In this document: piece by piece, positions 27,192-35,820 of the stretch
How positions within the stretch are numbered: the stretch's first letter is position 1
Layout: each line of letters begins with the position of its first letter
Origin: Methylorubrum suomiense
Lineage (GTDB): Bacteria; Pseudomonadota; Alphaproteobacteria; Rhizobiales; Beijerinckiaceae
Length of the DNA stretch: 64,000 bases
Direction: 5' to 3'
NCBI RefSeq assembly: GCF_022179765.1
Contig: NZ_BPRE01000014.1
Span: 62,001 to 126,000, forward strand
Translations under genes and position numbers: made by a program
Notes under the pieces: model-generated
What the model saw: the letters and a program-made list of their open reading frames with translations, nothing else
Database searches by the model: none
What the model was told of the DNA's origin: nothing

Positions 27192-30100
27192 ATGCGGTTC
27201 GATCGGCGCTACACCACGGCCGGCCAGTCCCCCTACGCATCCATCGCCTTTCGCGAGGCGGTGAGCGAGATCCGCAACCCGGACGGTTCGGTCGTCTTCC
27301 GGCTCGCCGGCATCTCGGTGCCCGAGAGCTGGAGCCAAGTCGCCGCCGACGTGCTGGCGCAGAAGTATTTCCGCAAGGCGGGCGTGCCGGCCCGCCTGAA
27401 GAAGGTCGAGGAGAACAGCGTTCCCTCGTTCCTGTGGCGCTCGGTGCCCGACGAGGCCGCTCTGGCCGCGCTGCCGGAGGACGAGCGCTTCGTCTCCGAG
27501 ATCTCCTCGACCCAGGTGTTCGACCGGCTCGCCGGGTGCTGGACCTACTGGGGCTGGAAGGGCGGCTACTTCTCGTCGGAGGAAGACGCCTCGGCCTTCC
27601 AGGACGAGCTGCGCTTCATGCTGGCCCGCCAGATGGTGGCGCCGAACTCGCCGCAATGGTTCAACACCGGCCTGCACTGGGCCTACGGCATCGATGGCCC
27701 GAGCCAGGGCCACTATTACTGCGACTACCGCACCGGTGAGCTGACCAAGTCGGCCTCATCCTACGAGCACCCGCAGCCGCATGCCTGCTTCATCCAGGGC
27801 GTCCAGGACGACCTCGTCAACGAGGGCGGCATCATGGACCTGTGGGTGCGCGAGGCGCGCCTGTTCAAGTACGGCTCCGGCACCGGCTCCAACTTCTCGA
27901 TGCTGCGCGCCGAGAACGAGAAGCTCGGCGGCGGCGGCAAGTCGTCGGGCCTGATGTCCTTCCTCAAGATCGGCGACCGGGCTGCGGGCGCGATCAAGTC
28001 CGGCGGCACCACGCGGCGCGCCGCCAAGATGGTGATCGTCGACATCGACCATCCGGACATCGAGGCCTTCATCGACTGGAAGGTGAAGGAGGAGCAGAAG
28101 GTCGCCGCGCTGGTGACCGGCTCCAAGGTCGTCTCGAAGCACCTCACGGCGGTGATGAAGGCCTGCACCCAGTGCGAGGCGGAGGGCGACGCCTGCTTCG
28201 ACGCCGAGCGCAACCCGGCGCTCAAGCGCGAGATCAAGGCCGCCCGCAAGGCGATGGTGCCCGACGCCTATATCAAGCGCGTGGTGCAGTTCGCCCGCCA
28301 GGGTTTCACCAAGATCGAGTTCCCGGTTTACGACACCGATTGGGATTCGGAGGCCTACCTCACCGTCGCCGGCCAGAACTCCAACAACTCGGTCTCGCTG
28401 ACCGACGAGTTCCTGCGGGCCGTCGAGGCGGATGAGGATTGGGCGCTCACCGCCCGCACCACCGGCAAGGTCTCCAAGACGGTGAAGGCGCGGGACCTGT
28501 GGGAAAAGATCGGCGAGGCCGCCTGGGCGTCGGCCGATCCGGGCCTGCACTTCAACACCACGATGAACGACTGGCACACCTGCCCGACCGGCGGGCGGAT
28601 CCGGGCCTCGAACCCGTGCTCCGAGTACATGTTCCTCGACGACACCGCTTGCAACCTGGCCTCGGCCAACCTGCTGACGATGTATGACCGTCAGGCCAAG
28701 CATTTCGACGTCGAGGCCTTCGAGCATCTCAACCGTCTCTGGACGGTGGTGCTCGAGATCTCGGTGATGATGGCGCAGTTCCCGTCGAAGGAGATCGCCG
28801 AGCTTTCCTACAGGTACCGCACGCTCGGTCTCGGCTACGCCAATATCGGCGGCCTGCTGATGACGATGGGTCTGCCCTACGACTCGGACAAGGGCCGGGC
28901 CCTCGCCGGCGCCCTCACCGCGATCATGACGGGCGTGGCCTATGCCACCTCCGCCGAGATGGCGGCCGAGCTCGGCACCTTCGAGGCCTATCCCGAGAAC
29001 AGCGCCCACATGCTGCGGGTGATCCGCAACCATCGCCGCGCCGCCCATGGCGAGGCCGAGGGCTACGAGGGCCTCAACGTCGCCCCGGTGGGCCTCGACC
29101 ACGCCAACATCCCGCAGGCGGATATCGGCGCCCATGCCCGGGCGGCCTGGGACCGGGCGCTCGCCCTGGGCGAGCAGCACGGCTACCGCAACGCGCAGGC
29201 CACCGTGATCGCGCCGACCGGCACGATCGGCCTGGTGATGGATTGCGACACCACCGGCATCGAGCCCGACTTCGCCCTGGTGAAGTTCAAGAAGCTCGCG
29301 GGCGGCGGCTACTTCAAGATCATCAACCAAGCCGCGCCCGACGCCCTGCGGGCGCTGGGCTACCGGGAGGCCGAGATCGCCGAGATCGAGGCCTACGCGG
29401 TCGGCCACGGCTCGATGGGTCAGGCGCCGGCGATCAACCCTGGCTCCCTGCGGGCCAAGGGTTTCACGGACGACAAGATCGCGGCCATCGAAGCGGGGCT
29501 GAAGTCGGCCTTCGACATCAAGTTCGTGTTCAACCGCTGGACGCTCGGCGACGATTTCCTCACCCAGACCCTCAAGGTCCCGGCGGAGAAGCTGGCCGAT
29601 CCGACCTTCGAGCTGCTGCCCTTCCTCGGCTTCACCAAGAAGGAGATCGAGGCCGCCAACACCCATGTCTGCGGAGCGATGACCCTGGAGGGCGCGCCGT
29701 TCCTGAAGCGCGAGCATTACGCGGTGTTCGATTGCGCCAATCCCTGCGGGCGGTTGGGCAAGCGTTACCTCTCGGTCGAGAGCCACATCCGCATGATGGC
29801 CGCGGCGCAGCCCTTCATCTCGGGGGCGATCTCCAAGACCATCAACATGCCGAACGACGCCACGGTGGACGACTGCAAGGCCGCCTACCTGATGTCCTGG
29901 CGCCTCGCCCTGAAGGCCAACGCGTTGTACCGCGACGGCTCGAAGCTGTCGCAGCCCCTCAACGCGGCGCTGATCTCGGATGACGACGAGGAGGCCGACG
30001 ACGCGGTCGAGGCGATCATCCAGGCCCCGGCGGCCGCCAAGGCCTCGATCGCAGCCGAGAAGATCGTCGAGCGGGTGATCGAGCGGATCGAGCGCATTCG

Positions 30101-30929
30101 CTCGCGGGAGAAGATGCCGGACCGGCGGAAGGGCTACACCCAGAAGGCGGTCGTCGGCGGGCACAAGGTCTATCTCCGCACCGGCGAGTACGAGGACGGC
30201 CGCCTCGGCGAGATCTTCATCGACATGCACAAGGAGGGCGCGACCTTCCGAAGCCTGATGAACAACTTCGCCATCGCGATCTCGCTCGGCCTGCAATACG
30301 GCGTGCCGCTCGAGGAATATGTCGAGGCCTTCACCTTCACCCGCTTCGAGCCCGCGGGCTTCGTGCAGGGCAATGACGCGATCAAGAACGCGACCTCGCT
30401 GCTGGACTACGTGTTCCGCGAGCTGGCCGTCTCGTATCTCGGTCGCACCGACCTCGCCCACGTCAATCCGGCCGAGATCGGCGGAACGGTGCTCGGCGGC
30501 GGCGAGGGCGACACGACCCGCGAAGCGTCCAAGGCGGCCCCGGCCGCCTCCGCGGTGGTCTCGCGCGGCCTGCTGCGCGGTTCGGCCGACCGGCTCACTC
30601 TGATCCAGGGCGGTCCGTCGGGCGCCACCCTCGGCGTCGGCGCGGGCAGCACCGGCCAGACGGCGCCGGCCGGCGGCGCGGTCCACGCCGTGCACGGAGC
30701 GACCGCGCTGAAGGCGGAAGTAACTGAGCAAGCGAACGAGAAGGTAGCACTAGGCTTCTTCCATCCATCTGAAGAGCCAAAAGCCCCCTCACTCAATGCC
30801 AGGAGAGCAGAGGCTAAACTGAAAGGGTACGTGGGAGAAGCTTGTCCCGAATGCGCCAACTTTACCATGGTTCGGAATGGAACCTGCCTAAAATGCGACA
30901 CCTGCGGTAGCACCACTGGCTGCTCCTGA
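27192..30929 (+). CDS. nrdJ: Vitamin B12-dependent (class II) ribonucleoside-diphosphate reductase with a replaced 3' end
   Basis: Reduces ribonucleotides to deoxyribonucleotides using adenosylcobalamin. The 1245-residue protein starts MRFDRRYTTAGQSPYASIAF and has the active-site Asn474-x-Cys476-x-Glu478 (ASNPCSEYMFLDDTACNLAS) and the TPTGTIGLV-like ATVIAPTGTIGLVMDCDTTG. The C-terminal tail is the redox/zinc ribbon C1218-x2-C1221, C1232, C1235-x2-C1238, C1244. Codons are GC-rich until about 30720, then abruptly A+T-rich and differently chosen to the stop at 30929 (about 70 codons). A second, native-coded copy of the tail lies at 31638-31739. So the 3' end was replaced by foreign DNA that preserves the reading frame and the tail; the enzyme should be intact. 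Confidence 0.96.
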   Translation: MRFDRRYTTAGQSPYASIAFREAVSEIRNPDGSVVFRLAGISVPESWSQVAADVLAQKYFRKAGVPARLKKVEENSVPSFLWRSVPDEAALAALPEDERFVSEISSTQVFDRLAGCWTYWGWKGGYFSSEEDASAFQDELRFMLARQMVAPNSPQWFNTGLHWAYGIDGPSQGHYYCDYRTGELTKSASSYEHPQPHACFIQGVQDDLVNEGGIMDLWVREARLFKYGSGTGSNFSMLRAENEKLGGGGKSSGLMSFLKIGDRAAGAIKSGGTTRRAAKMVIVDIDHPDIEAFIDWKVKEEQKVAALVTGSKVVSKHLTAVMKACTQCEAEGDACFDAERNPALKREIKAARKAMVPDAYIKRVVQFARQGFTKIEFPVYDTDWDSEAYLTVAGQNSNNSVSLTDEFLRAVEADEDWALTARTTGKVSKTVKARDLWEKIGEAAWASADPGLHFNTTMNDWHTCPTGGRIRASNPCSEYMFLDDTACNLASANLLTMYDRQAKHFDVEAFEHLNRLWTVVLEISVMMAQFPSKEIAELSYRYRTLGLGYANIGGLLMTMGLPYDSDKGRALAGALTAIMTGVAYATSAEMAAELGTFEAYPENSAHMLRVIRNHRRAAHGEAEGYEGLNVAPVGLDHANIPQADIGAHARAAWDRALALGEQHGYRNAQATVIAPTGTIGLVMDCDTTGIEPDFALVKFKKLAGGGYFKIINQAAPDALRALGYREAEIAEIEAYAVGHGSMGQAPAINPGSLRAKGFTDDKIAAIEAGLKSAFDIKFVFNRWTLGDDFLTQTLKVPAEKLADPTFELLPFLGFTKKEIEAANTHVCGAMTLEGAPFLKREHYAVFDCANPCGRLGKRYLSVESHIRMMAAAQPFISGAISKTINMPNDATVDDCKAAYLMSWRLALKANALYRDGSKLSQPLNAALISDDDEEADDAVEAIIQAPAAAKASIAAEKIVERVIERIERIRSREKMPDRRKGYTQKAVVGGHKVYLRTGEYEDGRLGEIFIDMHKEGATFRSLMNNFAIAISLGLQYGVPLEEYVEAFTFTRFEPAGFVQGNDAIKNATSLLDYVFRELAVSYLGRTDLAHVNPAEIGGTVLGGGEGDTTREASKAAPAASAVVSRGLLRGSADRLTLIQGGPSGATLGVGAGSTGQTAPAGGAVHAVHGATALKAEVTEQANEKVALGFFHPSEEPKAPSLNARRAEAKLKGYVGEACPECANFTMVRNGTCLKCDTCGSTTGCS

Positions 30930-31637
30930 GAATAAATATGACGAACTCTCAATTCTCCGACAGATATGTAGAGTTCGTCAGCGAACAACGCATAAAAGAA
31001 CATGCGCACTCCTGGAGGAGCGCGCATGGTAACCCACTCAGCTGGAAGATAAACGTCGTTGATTTTCTGTTAAACACATTTCAGAAGAGATTCAAAAAAC
31101 ATTTTGAAATCAAGCTTTTTAAGCGCAGCGACAGTAAAGACGCCCCCGCCTATGTTCGTTTCGATCCAATCGAATTGTGGATAGACGAAAATATATGGGC
31201 TCTAGCAAAGGCGGGATCAGGCTACTCCGCCTTTGTGATAGCCCATGAAATTGGACATCTAATATTTCATTCAGCCCTACCTAAAGGATTTTCTAGCGAT
31301 AGATCACATCAGATAAGCTATACAGAGGATGGCCACTCAGCAGAATGGCAAGCAAATACGTTTGCAGGACACTTCCTATTGCCTTCGTTGCTAGTAGAGC
31401 AATTTGATAATCCCGAACAAATTATCGAGTGCTGCTCTACCTGGGAAGAGATTGCTCAGAGTCGCTTCGCAGAAGTTCACGATAAAAGGAACGATTTAGC
31501 GAGCGTATGGGCCTCTCAACAGACTTGCGCAAACTGCGGAAACTTGGGGCTCGTCAGGGCAGGAACGCTATCTCGCTGCAAGATATGCAAGTCCAGCTAT
31601 AGCGATTAATTTTTGCATATCAACTCGAAACAAAAGT
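30721..31637 (+). mobile_element. Foreign cassette that replaces the nrdJ 3' end
   Basis: About 917 bases of A+T-rich DNA run from inside nrdJ to just before an orphaned copy of the native nrdJ tail. Contents: the last ~70 codons of nrdJ in foreign codon use, then an ImmA/IrrE-like gene 8 bases later. No integrase, transposase or terminal inverted repeats are seen. The two tails (30834-30926 and 31644-31736) encode nearly the same protein but differ mainly at third positions (about 81% identical by my count). Boundaries are by eye, from composition and the tail duplication. Confidence 0.65.
30938..31609 (+). CDS. ImmA/IrrE-like (HEXXH) protein with a C-terminal NrdJ-like zinc ribbon
   Basis: A 223-residue protein. 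Residues ~50-150 match the ImmA/IrrE (COG2856, peptidase M78) fold: ELWIDENIWALAKAGSGYSA, the zinc site H103-E-I-G-H107 in FVIAHEIGHLIFH, and the third ligand E136 in EWQANTFAGHFLLPSLLV. Such proteins cleave or relieve helix-turn-helix repressors, as in IrrE/DdrO and ImmA/ImmR. No partner repressor is encoded here. The C-terminus has C197-x2-C200 and C214-x2-C217 with VRAGT between, the same spacing as the NrdJ tail (C1218, C1221, C1235, C1238, VRNGT). Codons are A+T-rich. It starts 8 bases after nrdJ and is probably translated from the same message. Substrate and role are unknown. Confidence 0.78.
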   Translation: MTNSQFSDRYVEFVSEQRIKEHAHSWRSAHGNPLSWKINVVDFLLNTFQKRFKKHFEIKLFKRSDSKDAPAYVRFDPIELWIDENIWALAKAGSGYSAFVIAHEIGHLIFHSALPKGFSSDRSHQISYTEDGHSAEWQANTFAGHFLLPSLLVEQFDNPEQIIECCSTWEEIAQSRFAEVHDKRNDLASVWASQQTCANCGNLGLVRAGTLSRCKICKSSYSD

Positions 31638-31739
31638 TATTTCGACGAAGCCTGCCCGGAATGCGCGAACTTCACGCTGGTCCGCAACGGCACCTGCCTG
31701 AAATGCGACACCTGCGGCAGCACCACCGGCTGCTCGTAA
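31638..31739 (+). pseudogene. Orphaned native 3' end of nrdJ
   Basis: In-frame codons for a NrdJ tail (DEACPECANFTLVRNGTC, then CDTCGSTTGCS, stop TAA at 31737-31739) in the GC-rich codon use of the host. There is no start or upstream nrdJ sequence, so it is a leftover of the gene end that the cassette displaced. It differs from the tail now fused to nrdJ by one Met/Leu change in the zinc ribbon and many silent changes. Confidence 0.85.
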
Positions 31740-31806
31740 TCCGGCAAGGACGGCTGTGATGAAAGGTTGTGTCCACCTCCATCCAGCCTTGCCTTGATTT
31801 GAATAG

Positions 31807-31839
31807 GTTCCAGGCTGCCCTCGAATGGCAGCCTGGAAC
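31807..31839 (+). terminator. Strong hairpin, former end of the nrdJ transcript
   Basis: GTTCCAGGCTGCC (31807-31819) and its perfect complement (31827-31839) form a 13-base stem with a 7-base loop, 68 bases after the native nrdJ stop. No T-run follows. It probably ended the original nrdJ message. Confidence 0.6.
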
Positions 31840-31936
31840 GGTGAGGGGAACAAAACATGAAAGCTTAGCCGTCGTGTCCAGGCGAGGCCGGACAGGCATC
31901 ATTGCTGTTCATGCGACCTTGTTTTTCAGTATTCGA

Positions 31937-32341
31937 TTGCCCGTCGTCTACCGCTGGACCGAGGCGCACGCCGTCGCGGGGCATGCGGGGGCCATGACGC
32001 CTGGGGGTGGCTGCCTCAGGTGCGGGCTGGACCGGACGGGGGTACCCCATATCCGGGAAGCGGCTTGGCCCGACGAGCAGGCCGTCGCTGTCGAGGAGCC
32101 CGCTTGCGGCGCCCACTATCAGCCGTACGGACCCATCGAGCTCGGGTTCGTCACGTCGCTGGTCGCCCAGCTGGCCCTGGACTGCCTCCTGGGGAAGGTG
32201 ACCCGTCCGTGCCATAGGGTTCATGCCACGCCGCGTGCTTCGCTCACCGAAACGGGCGGCCGTTGGTCCGACCAGTGGCTCGATCGATACCCTCTGAACG
32301 ACACCGCGGCGACGGGCAAAGGCCGCCGAGGTGTCGTTTAA
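31937..32341 (+). pseudogene. Remnant of a ThiF/E1-like adenylyltransferase (C-terminal part)
   Basis: About 135 codons in one frame look like the C-terminal part of a prokaryotic E1/ThiF-type enzyme: VVYRWTEAHAVAGHAGAMTP, GGGCLRCGLDRTGVP, VEEPACGAHYQPYGPIELGF, VTSLVAQLALDCLLGKVTRP and a Trp-rich end. The CxxC and EPACG segments would be the structural zinc site. The open frame extends upstream to 31769 but those codons do not fit the family and overlap the nrdJ terminator, and the ATP-binding N-terminal half is absent. Such E1s occur in Ub-like and CBASS-type defence operons. It is a decayed fragment, GC-rich, not part of the A+T-rich cassette. Assignment rests on motif memory. Confidence 0.5.
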
Positions 32342-32432
32342 ACCTCGGTCCCAAACTCCGATTTCCGGCGTTCCCGCTGCCGCAAGACCGCAGGTGCTGG
32401 GTATCGTCAATCTGCCGGAGGGCGAGCCCGCA

Positions 32433-34412
32433 TCAGTTCGTTACCTGCCGTGTCGGCAGCCAGACCGTGAAGGCAGAGCCGCGTCCGACCTCGCTCTCGA
32501 CGGTGATCAGGCCGCAGTAGCGCGCGATCAGCGTGTAGCTGATCGAGAGGCCGAGCCCCGTGCCGCCGTGGGTCCGGGTGGTGAAGAAGGGGTCGAACAC
32601 TTTTTGCAGCCGGTCGGGCGGGATGCCGACGCCGGTATCCGCGACCTCGATCGCGACGCCGGGAGTGCCGGAGCGGTCCTCGTCCCGCGTCGCCAGCCGG
32701 AGCCGACCACCTTCGGGCATCGCGTGGATGGCGTTGACCATCAGGTTGATGACGACCTGTTGCAATTCGGTCCGACTGACCTCGACGGTCCGGTTTGCCG
32801 TGTCACCGCTCTCGACCGCGATGTCGGCCCGTTCGAGCAGGTGGCGGACGAGCACGCGGCAGTCGCTCACGACCTCGGCGGGCACCACTGTCTCGACGTA
32901 GCCGGCATACTCGTCCGGCCGGGCGAATTGCAGCAGGCGCGTGACGATCATGTTCACGCGGTGGACCTGCTGGTCGATCAGGTCGAATTCGGTCCGCACT
33001 TCGTCCGCCGCTGAACCCAGCGCCTCGCGGGCGACTTCGAGGTTGCCCTGGATCACCGCGATCGGATTGTTGATCTCGTGGGCAACGCCGGCGGTGATCT
33101 CGCCGATCGAGGCGAGCTTTTCCGACATCACGAGCTGCCGCTGAGTCTCCTCGAGCTGGCGCGTGCGCTCCTCGACGCGGTCGTCGAGTTCGCGCGCGAA
33201 GGCGCGCAGCTCCGCGTCGCGGGCCTGGAGGCGGTCGAGCAGCTCGTCGAAGCGGCGCGCCACGATCCCGATCTCGTCGTGGCCGGCGACCGTTCCAGTG
33301 CGGGCGCCGAGATCGCCGGCATCGACCGCCGCGATGGTGCGGTTCATGCGTTCCAGCGGCCGGAAGATCGCGCGGGCAGCCGTCAGCAGGAACGGGAGCG
33401 TGACGACGGCCGCGACCGCGAAGGTGGCCAGCACGGCCGCCACCATTGCCCAGCGCGCGAGGCGGAACGGCCGTTCGAGGAAGCCGACATAGAGCATGCC
33501 GATCCGCCGGCCGGCGCTGTCGGCGATGGGTTCGTAGGCCGAGATGTAGCGATCGTTGACGACGAAGGCGCTGTCGAGCCACGTGCGGCCCTGGCCCAGC
33601 ACGGCGTCGTGCACCTCCCGCGAGACCCGCGTACCGAGGGCGCGGCGATTGCCGAACAGGCGCACGTTGGTGGCCACGCGCACGTCGTCGAGGAACAGCG
33701 TCGCGGTGCCCTGGCCGCCGGCAGGCAAGCCTGCGGGGGCATAGATCAGCTCGTTGAGGGTGTCGACGAAACCGAGATTGCCGTTGAGCAGCGAGCCACC
33801 GACGAGGGCGCCGTTGCCGCCGTCGGCCAGCGGCGTGGGGCTCGCCGAATGGATGACGAGGCCGCGCGTCTCGACCGTGCGGTCAGTCTCGGCCGCCGCC
33901 GTCGTCGGCACGAGATCGAGGCGCGCCCGCGTCGCCAGGGCTGGGGAGATCGCGGTCATCTCGCCGGCCTCGAACAGGTCGAGGCCAGTCTCGGGCTTGC
34001 CGGCGAGCGCGGCGGCAACGACGCGCCAATGCGTCGGGCTCGACGGCTTAGCGCCCACGGGCGAGGCGGCCAGGATCATGCCGTCGGGCGCCGTCAGGTA
34101 GAGAAAGTCGAGGCCGAGCGCGCTGCGACGTGCTTCGAGCAGCGCGTCGAGCCCGCCCGTGCGGGCGGCCTCGGCAAAGGCGGCGGATTGGCCGAGTGTG
34201 GCGATCTGCTCGTCGCCCCGCTCCATGATGCGGCGCAGGTACTGGCGGGCGATGATCAGGTCGTCGCGCGCTTTCGAGACCAGCAGCGCGTCGAACTCGG
34301 CAAGCCACCAGAACAGGGCGAAGCCGAGGACGATCGGCAGCACCGCCACCGTCGGCAGCAGTGCGAGGGCGAGCAGGCGGACGCGGACCGAGCGCAGCCC
34401 CCAGCGGCCCAT
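32433..34412 (-). CDS. Sensor histidine kinase with periplasmic cache-like domain
   Basis: A 659-residue membrane sensor. TM1 (about 11-35) and TM2 (about 322-345) enclose a periplasmic domain of nearly 290 residues resembling single/double Cache sensors (LDFLYLTAPDGMILAASPVG; ISAYEPIADSAGRRIGMLYV). After TM2 come HAMP (~346-400), a coiled coil, the HisKA domain with His445 (GVAHEINNPIAVIQGNLEVA) and an HATPase domain (VADTGVGIPPDRLQKVFDPF, GGTGLGLSISY). The signal is unknown. It follows the response regulator gene by 19 bases, so they are one operon. ATG 34412 is chosen; a longer in-frame start overlaps the regulator. Confidence 0.93.
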   Translation of the reverse strand: MGRWGLRSVRVRLLALALLPTVAVLPIVLGFALFWWLAEFDALLVSKARDDLIIARQYLRRIMERGDEQIATLGQSAAFAEAARTGGLDALLEARRSALGLDFLYLTAPDGMILAASPVGAKPSSPTHWRVVAAALAGKPETGLDLFEAGEMTAISPALATRARLDLVPTTAAAETDRTVETRGLVIHSASPTPLADGGNGALVGGSLLNGNLGFVDTLNELIYAPAGLPAGGQGTATLFLDDVRVATNVRLFGNRRALGTRVSREVHDAVLGQGRTWLDSAFVVNDRYISAYEPIADSAGRRIGMLYVGFLERPFRLARWAMVAAVLATFAVAAVVTLPFLLTAARAIFRPLERMNRTIAAVDAGDLGARTGTVAGHDEIGIVARRFDELLDRLQARDAELRAFARELDDRVEERTRQLEETQRQLVMSEKLASIGEITAGVAHEINNPIAVIQGNLEVAREALGSAADEVRTEFDLIDQQVHRVNMIVTRLLQFARPDEYAGYVETVVPAEVVSDCRVLVRHLLERADIAVESGDTANRTVEVSRTELQQVVINLMVNAIHAMPEGGRLRLATRDEDRSGTPGVAIEVADTGVGIPPDRLQKVFDPFFTTRTHGGTGLGLSISYTLIARYCGLITVESEVGRGSAFTVWLPTRQVTN

Positions 34413-34431
34413 GGAAGGCTCGGAGTTCGGC

Positions 34432-35820
34432 TCACAGGTCGGCGGACGGCTCGGCATTCCATTCCGCGCATTTACGGTCGAGAGTCTTGCGCGAGACACC
34501 GAGCCGGCGCGCGGCTTCCGCCCGATTGCCGTCGCAGGCGGCGAGCACCCGCAGAATGTGGCGCTTCTCGACATCGGCGAGGTCGTCGGTGCGCGGCTCG
34601 GCGGGCGCGCTGGAGCCGGGCTCGTCGAAGGTGCCGAGGATCAGGGCCCGCTCGATGCGGTTGCGCAGTTCCCGCGCATTGCCGGGCCACGGATAGGCCT
34701 CGAAGCGCTGCAGCACGCTCATGGAAATCGGCAGCGGCGGCAACGCGAGCTGGAGCGAGAGCTGATCCATGAACATCCGCGTGAACGGCTCGATGTCTTC
34801 GACCCGCTCGCGCAGGGGCGGCAGGTGGATGCGGACGACGTCGAGCCGGTAGAACAAATCGGCCCGGAACCGGCCATCCGCGACCCGCTCGGGCAGGTCG
34901 GCGTTGGTGGCGGCAATCAGGCGCACGTCGATCGGGATCTCGCGGTCCGAGCCGACGGGGCGGACCTTGCGGTCCTCGATCACCCGGAGGAGCTTGGCCT
35001 GCATCGCCAGGGGCAATTCGGCGATCTCGTCGAGGAAGAGCGTGCCGCCTTGCGCGTAGAAGAACAATCCCTCGCGGGAGGAAGCGGCGCTGGTGAACGC
35101 GCCCTTCACATGGCCGAACAGTTCGCTTTCGATGATGTCGGCGGCGATCGCCCCGCAATTGACCGGCACGAACGGCCGGTCGGCGAAGGGCGACTGCTCG
35201 TGGAGCGCGCGCGCCGTGATCTCCTTGGCTGTCCCCGACTCGCCGGTGATCAGGACGGTGCTGCGCGTCGGGGCGGCGCGCAGGACGAGGTCGCGCACCG
35301 CCGCCATCTGCGGCGAGGTGCCGACGATGCGCTCGACCGCCTGCGTGCGGGCCGGCACCGTCAGCTGGCGGCGCAGGACGAAGTTCTCCCGCCGCAGGGC
35401 CGCGCGGTCGAGGCAGCGCACCACCGCGTTGAGGATCTGCTTGGTTCGGAAAGGCTTCAGCACAAAGTCGGCCGCGCCCGCCCGCACGGCCTCGATCGCG
35501 GTTTCGAGATCGGCGAAGGCGGTGATCAGGATCACGTCAGTGAACAGGCCGTCGCAGCGCAGCTCCGCCAGCCAGGCGAGGCCGGTGCGTCCGCCCAGGA
35601 TGTTGTCGAGGATGATGAGGTCGAAATGGCTCGCCTCGATCAGCCGGCCCGCGGCGACGGTATCGCCGACCGCCTCGACCCGGGCGCAGCGCGGCGCGAG
35701 CGTGCGGACGAGGAAGTTGCGCATGCCCAGCTCGTCGTCGACGATGAGGATCTGCGCCGTAGCGAGCCAGGAATCGCCGGCGATCGAGGCATCGTCCGAG
35801 GCGGCGGAGCCGTGTGTCAT
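34432..35820 (-). CDS. NtrC-type response regulator with altered GAFTGA and Walker A motifs
   Basis: A 462-residue protein with a receiver domain (acidic D28-D29, phosphoacceptor Asp72 in LIILDN, Lys122), an AAA+ sigma-54 interaction domain and a Fis-type HTH (NRAEAARRLGVSRKTLDRKC). Two key motifs deviate: the Walker A is GESGTAKE (193-200; usual GESGTGKE) and the sigma-54 contact loop is GAFTSA (240-245; usual GAFTGA). The Walker B FLDEI (262-266) and arginine-finger region look normal. It heads the operon with the kinase above. Whether it still activates sigma-54 promoters is uncertain. Confidence 0.93.
   Translation of the reverse strand: MTHGSAASDDASIAGDSWLATAQILIVDDELGMRNFLVRTLAPRCARVEAVGDTVAAGRLIEASHFDLIILDNILGGRTGLAWLAELRCDGLFTDVILITAFADLETAIEAVRAGAADFVLKPFRTKQILNAVVRCLDRAALRRENFVLRRQLTVPARTQAVERIVGTSPQMAAVRDLVLRAAPTRSTVLITGESGTAKEITARALHEQSPFADRPFVPVNCGAIAADIIESELFGHVKGAFTSAASSREGLFFYAQGGTLFLDEIAELPLAMQAKLLRVIEDRKVRPVGSDREIPIDVRLIAATNADLPERVADGRFRADLFYRLDVVRIHLPPLRERVEDIEPFTRMFMDQLSLQLALPPLPISMSVLQRFEAYPWPGNARELRNRIERALILGTFDEPGSSAPAEPRTDDLADVEKRHILRVLAACDGNRAEAARRLGVSRKTLDRKCAEWNAEPSADL

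Noticed and set aside
27756..30731. A 991-codon minus-strand open frame across nrdJ
   Set aside because: Antisense shadow of the reductase; low-complexity His/Arg/Ala content, no motif.
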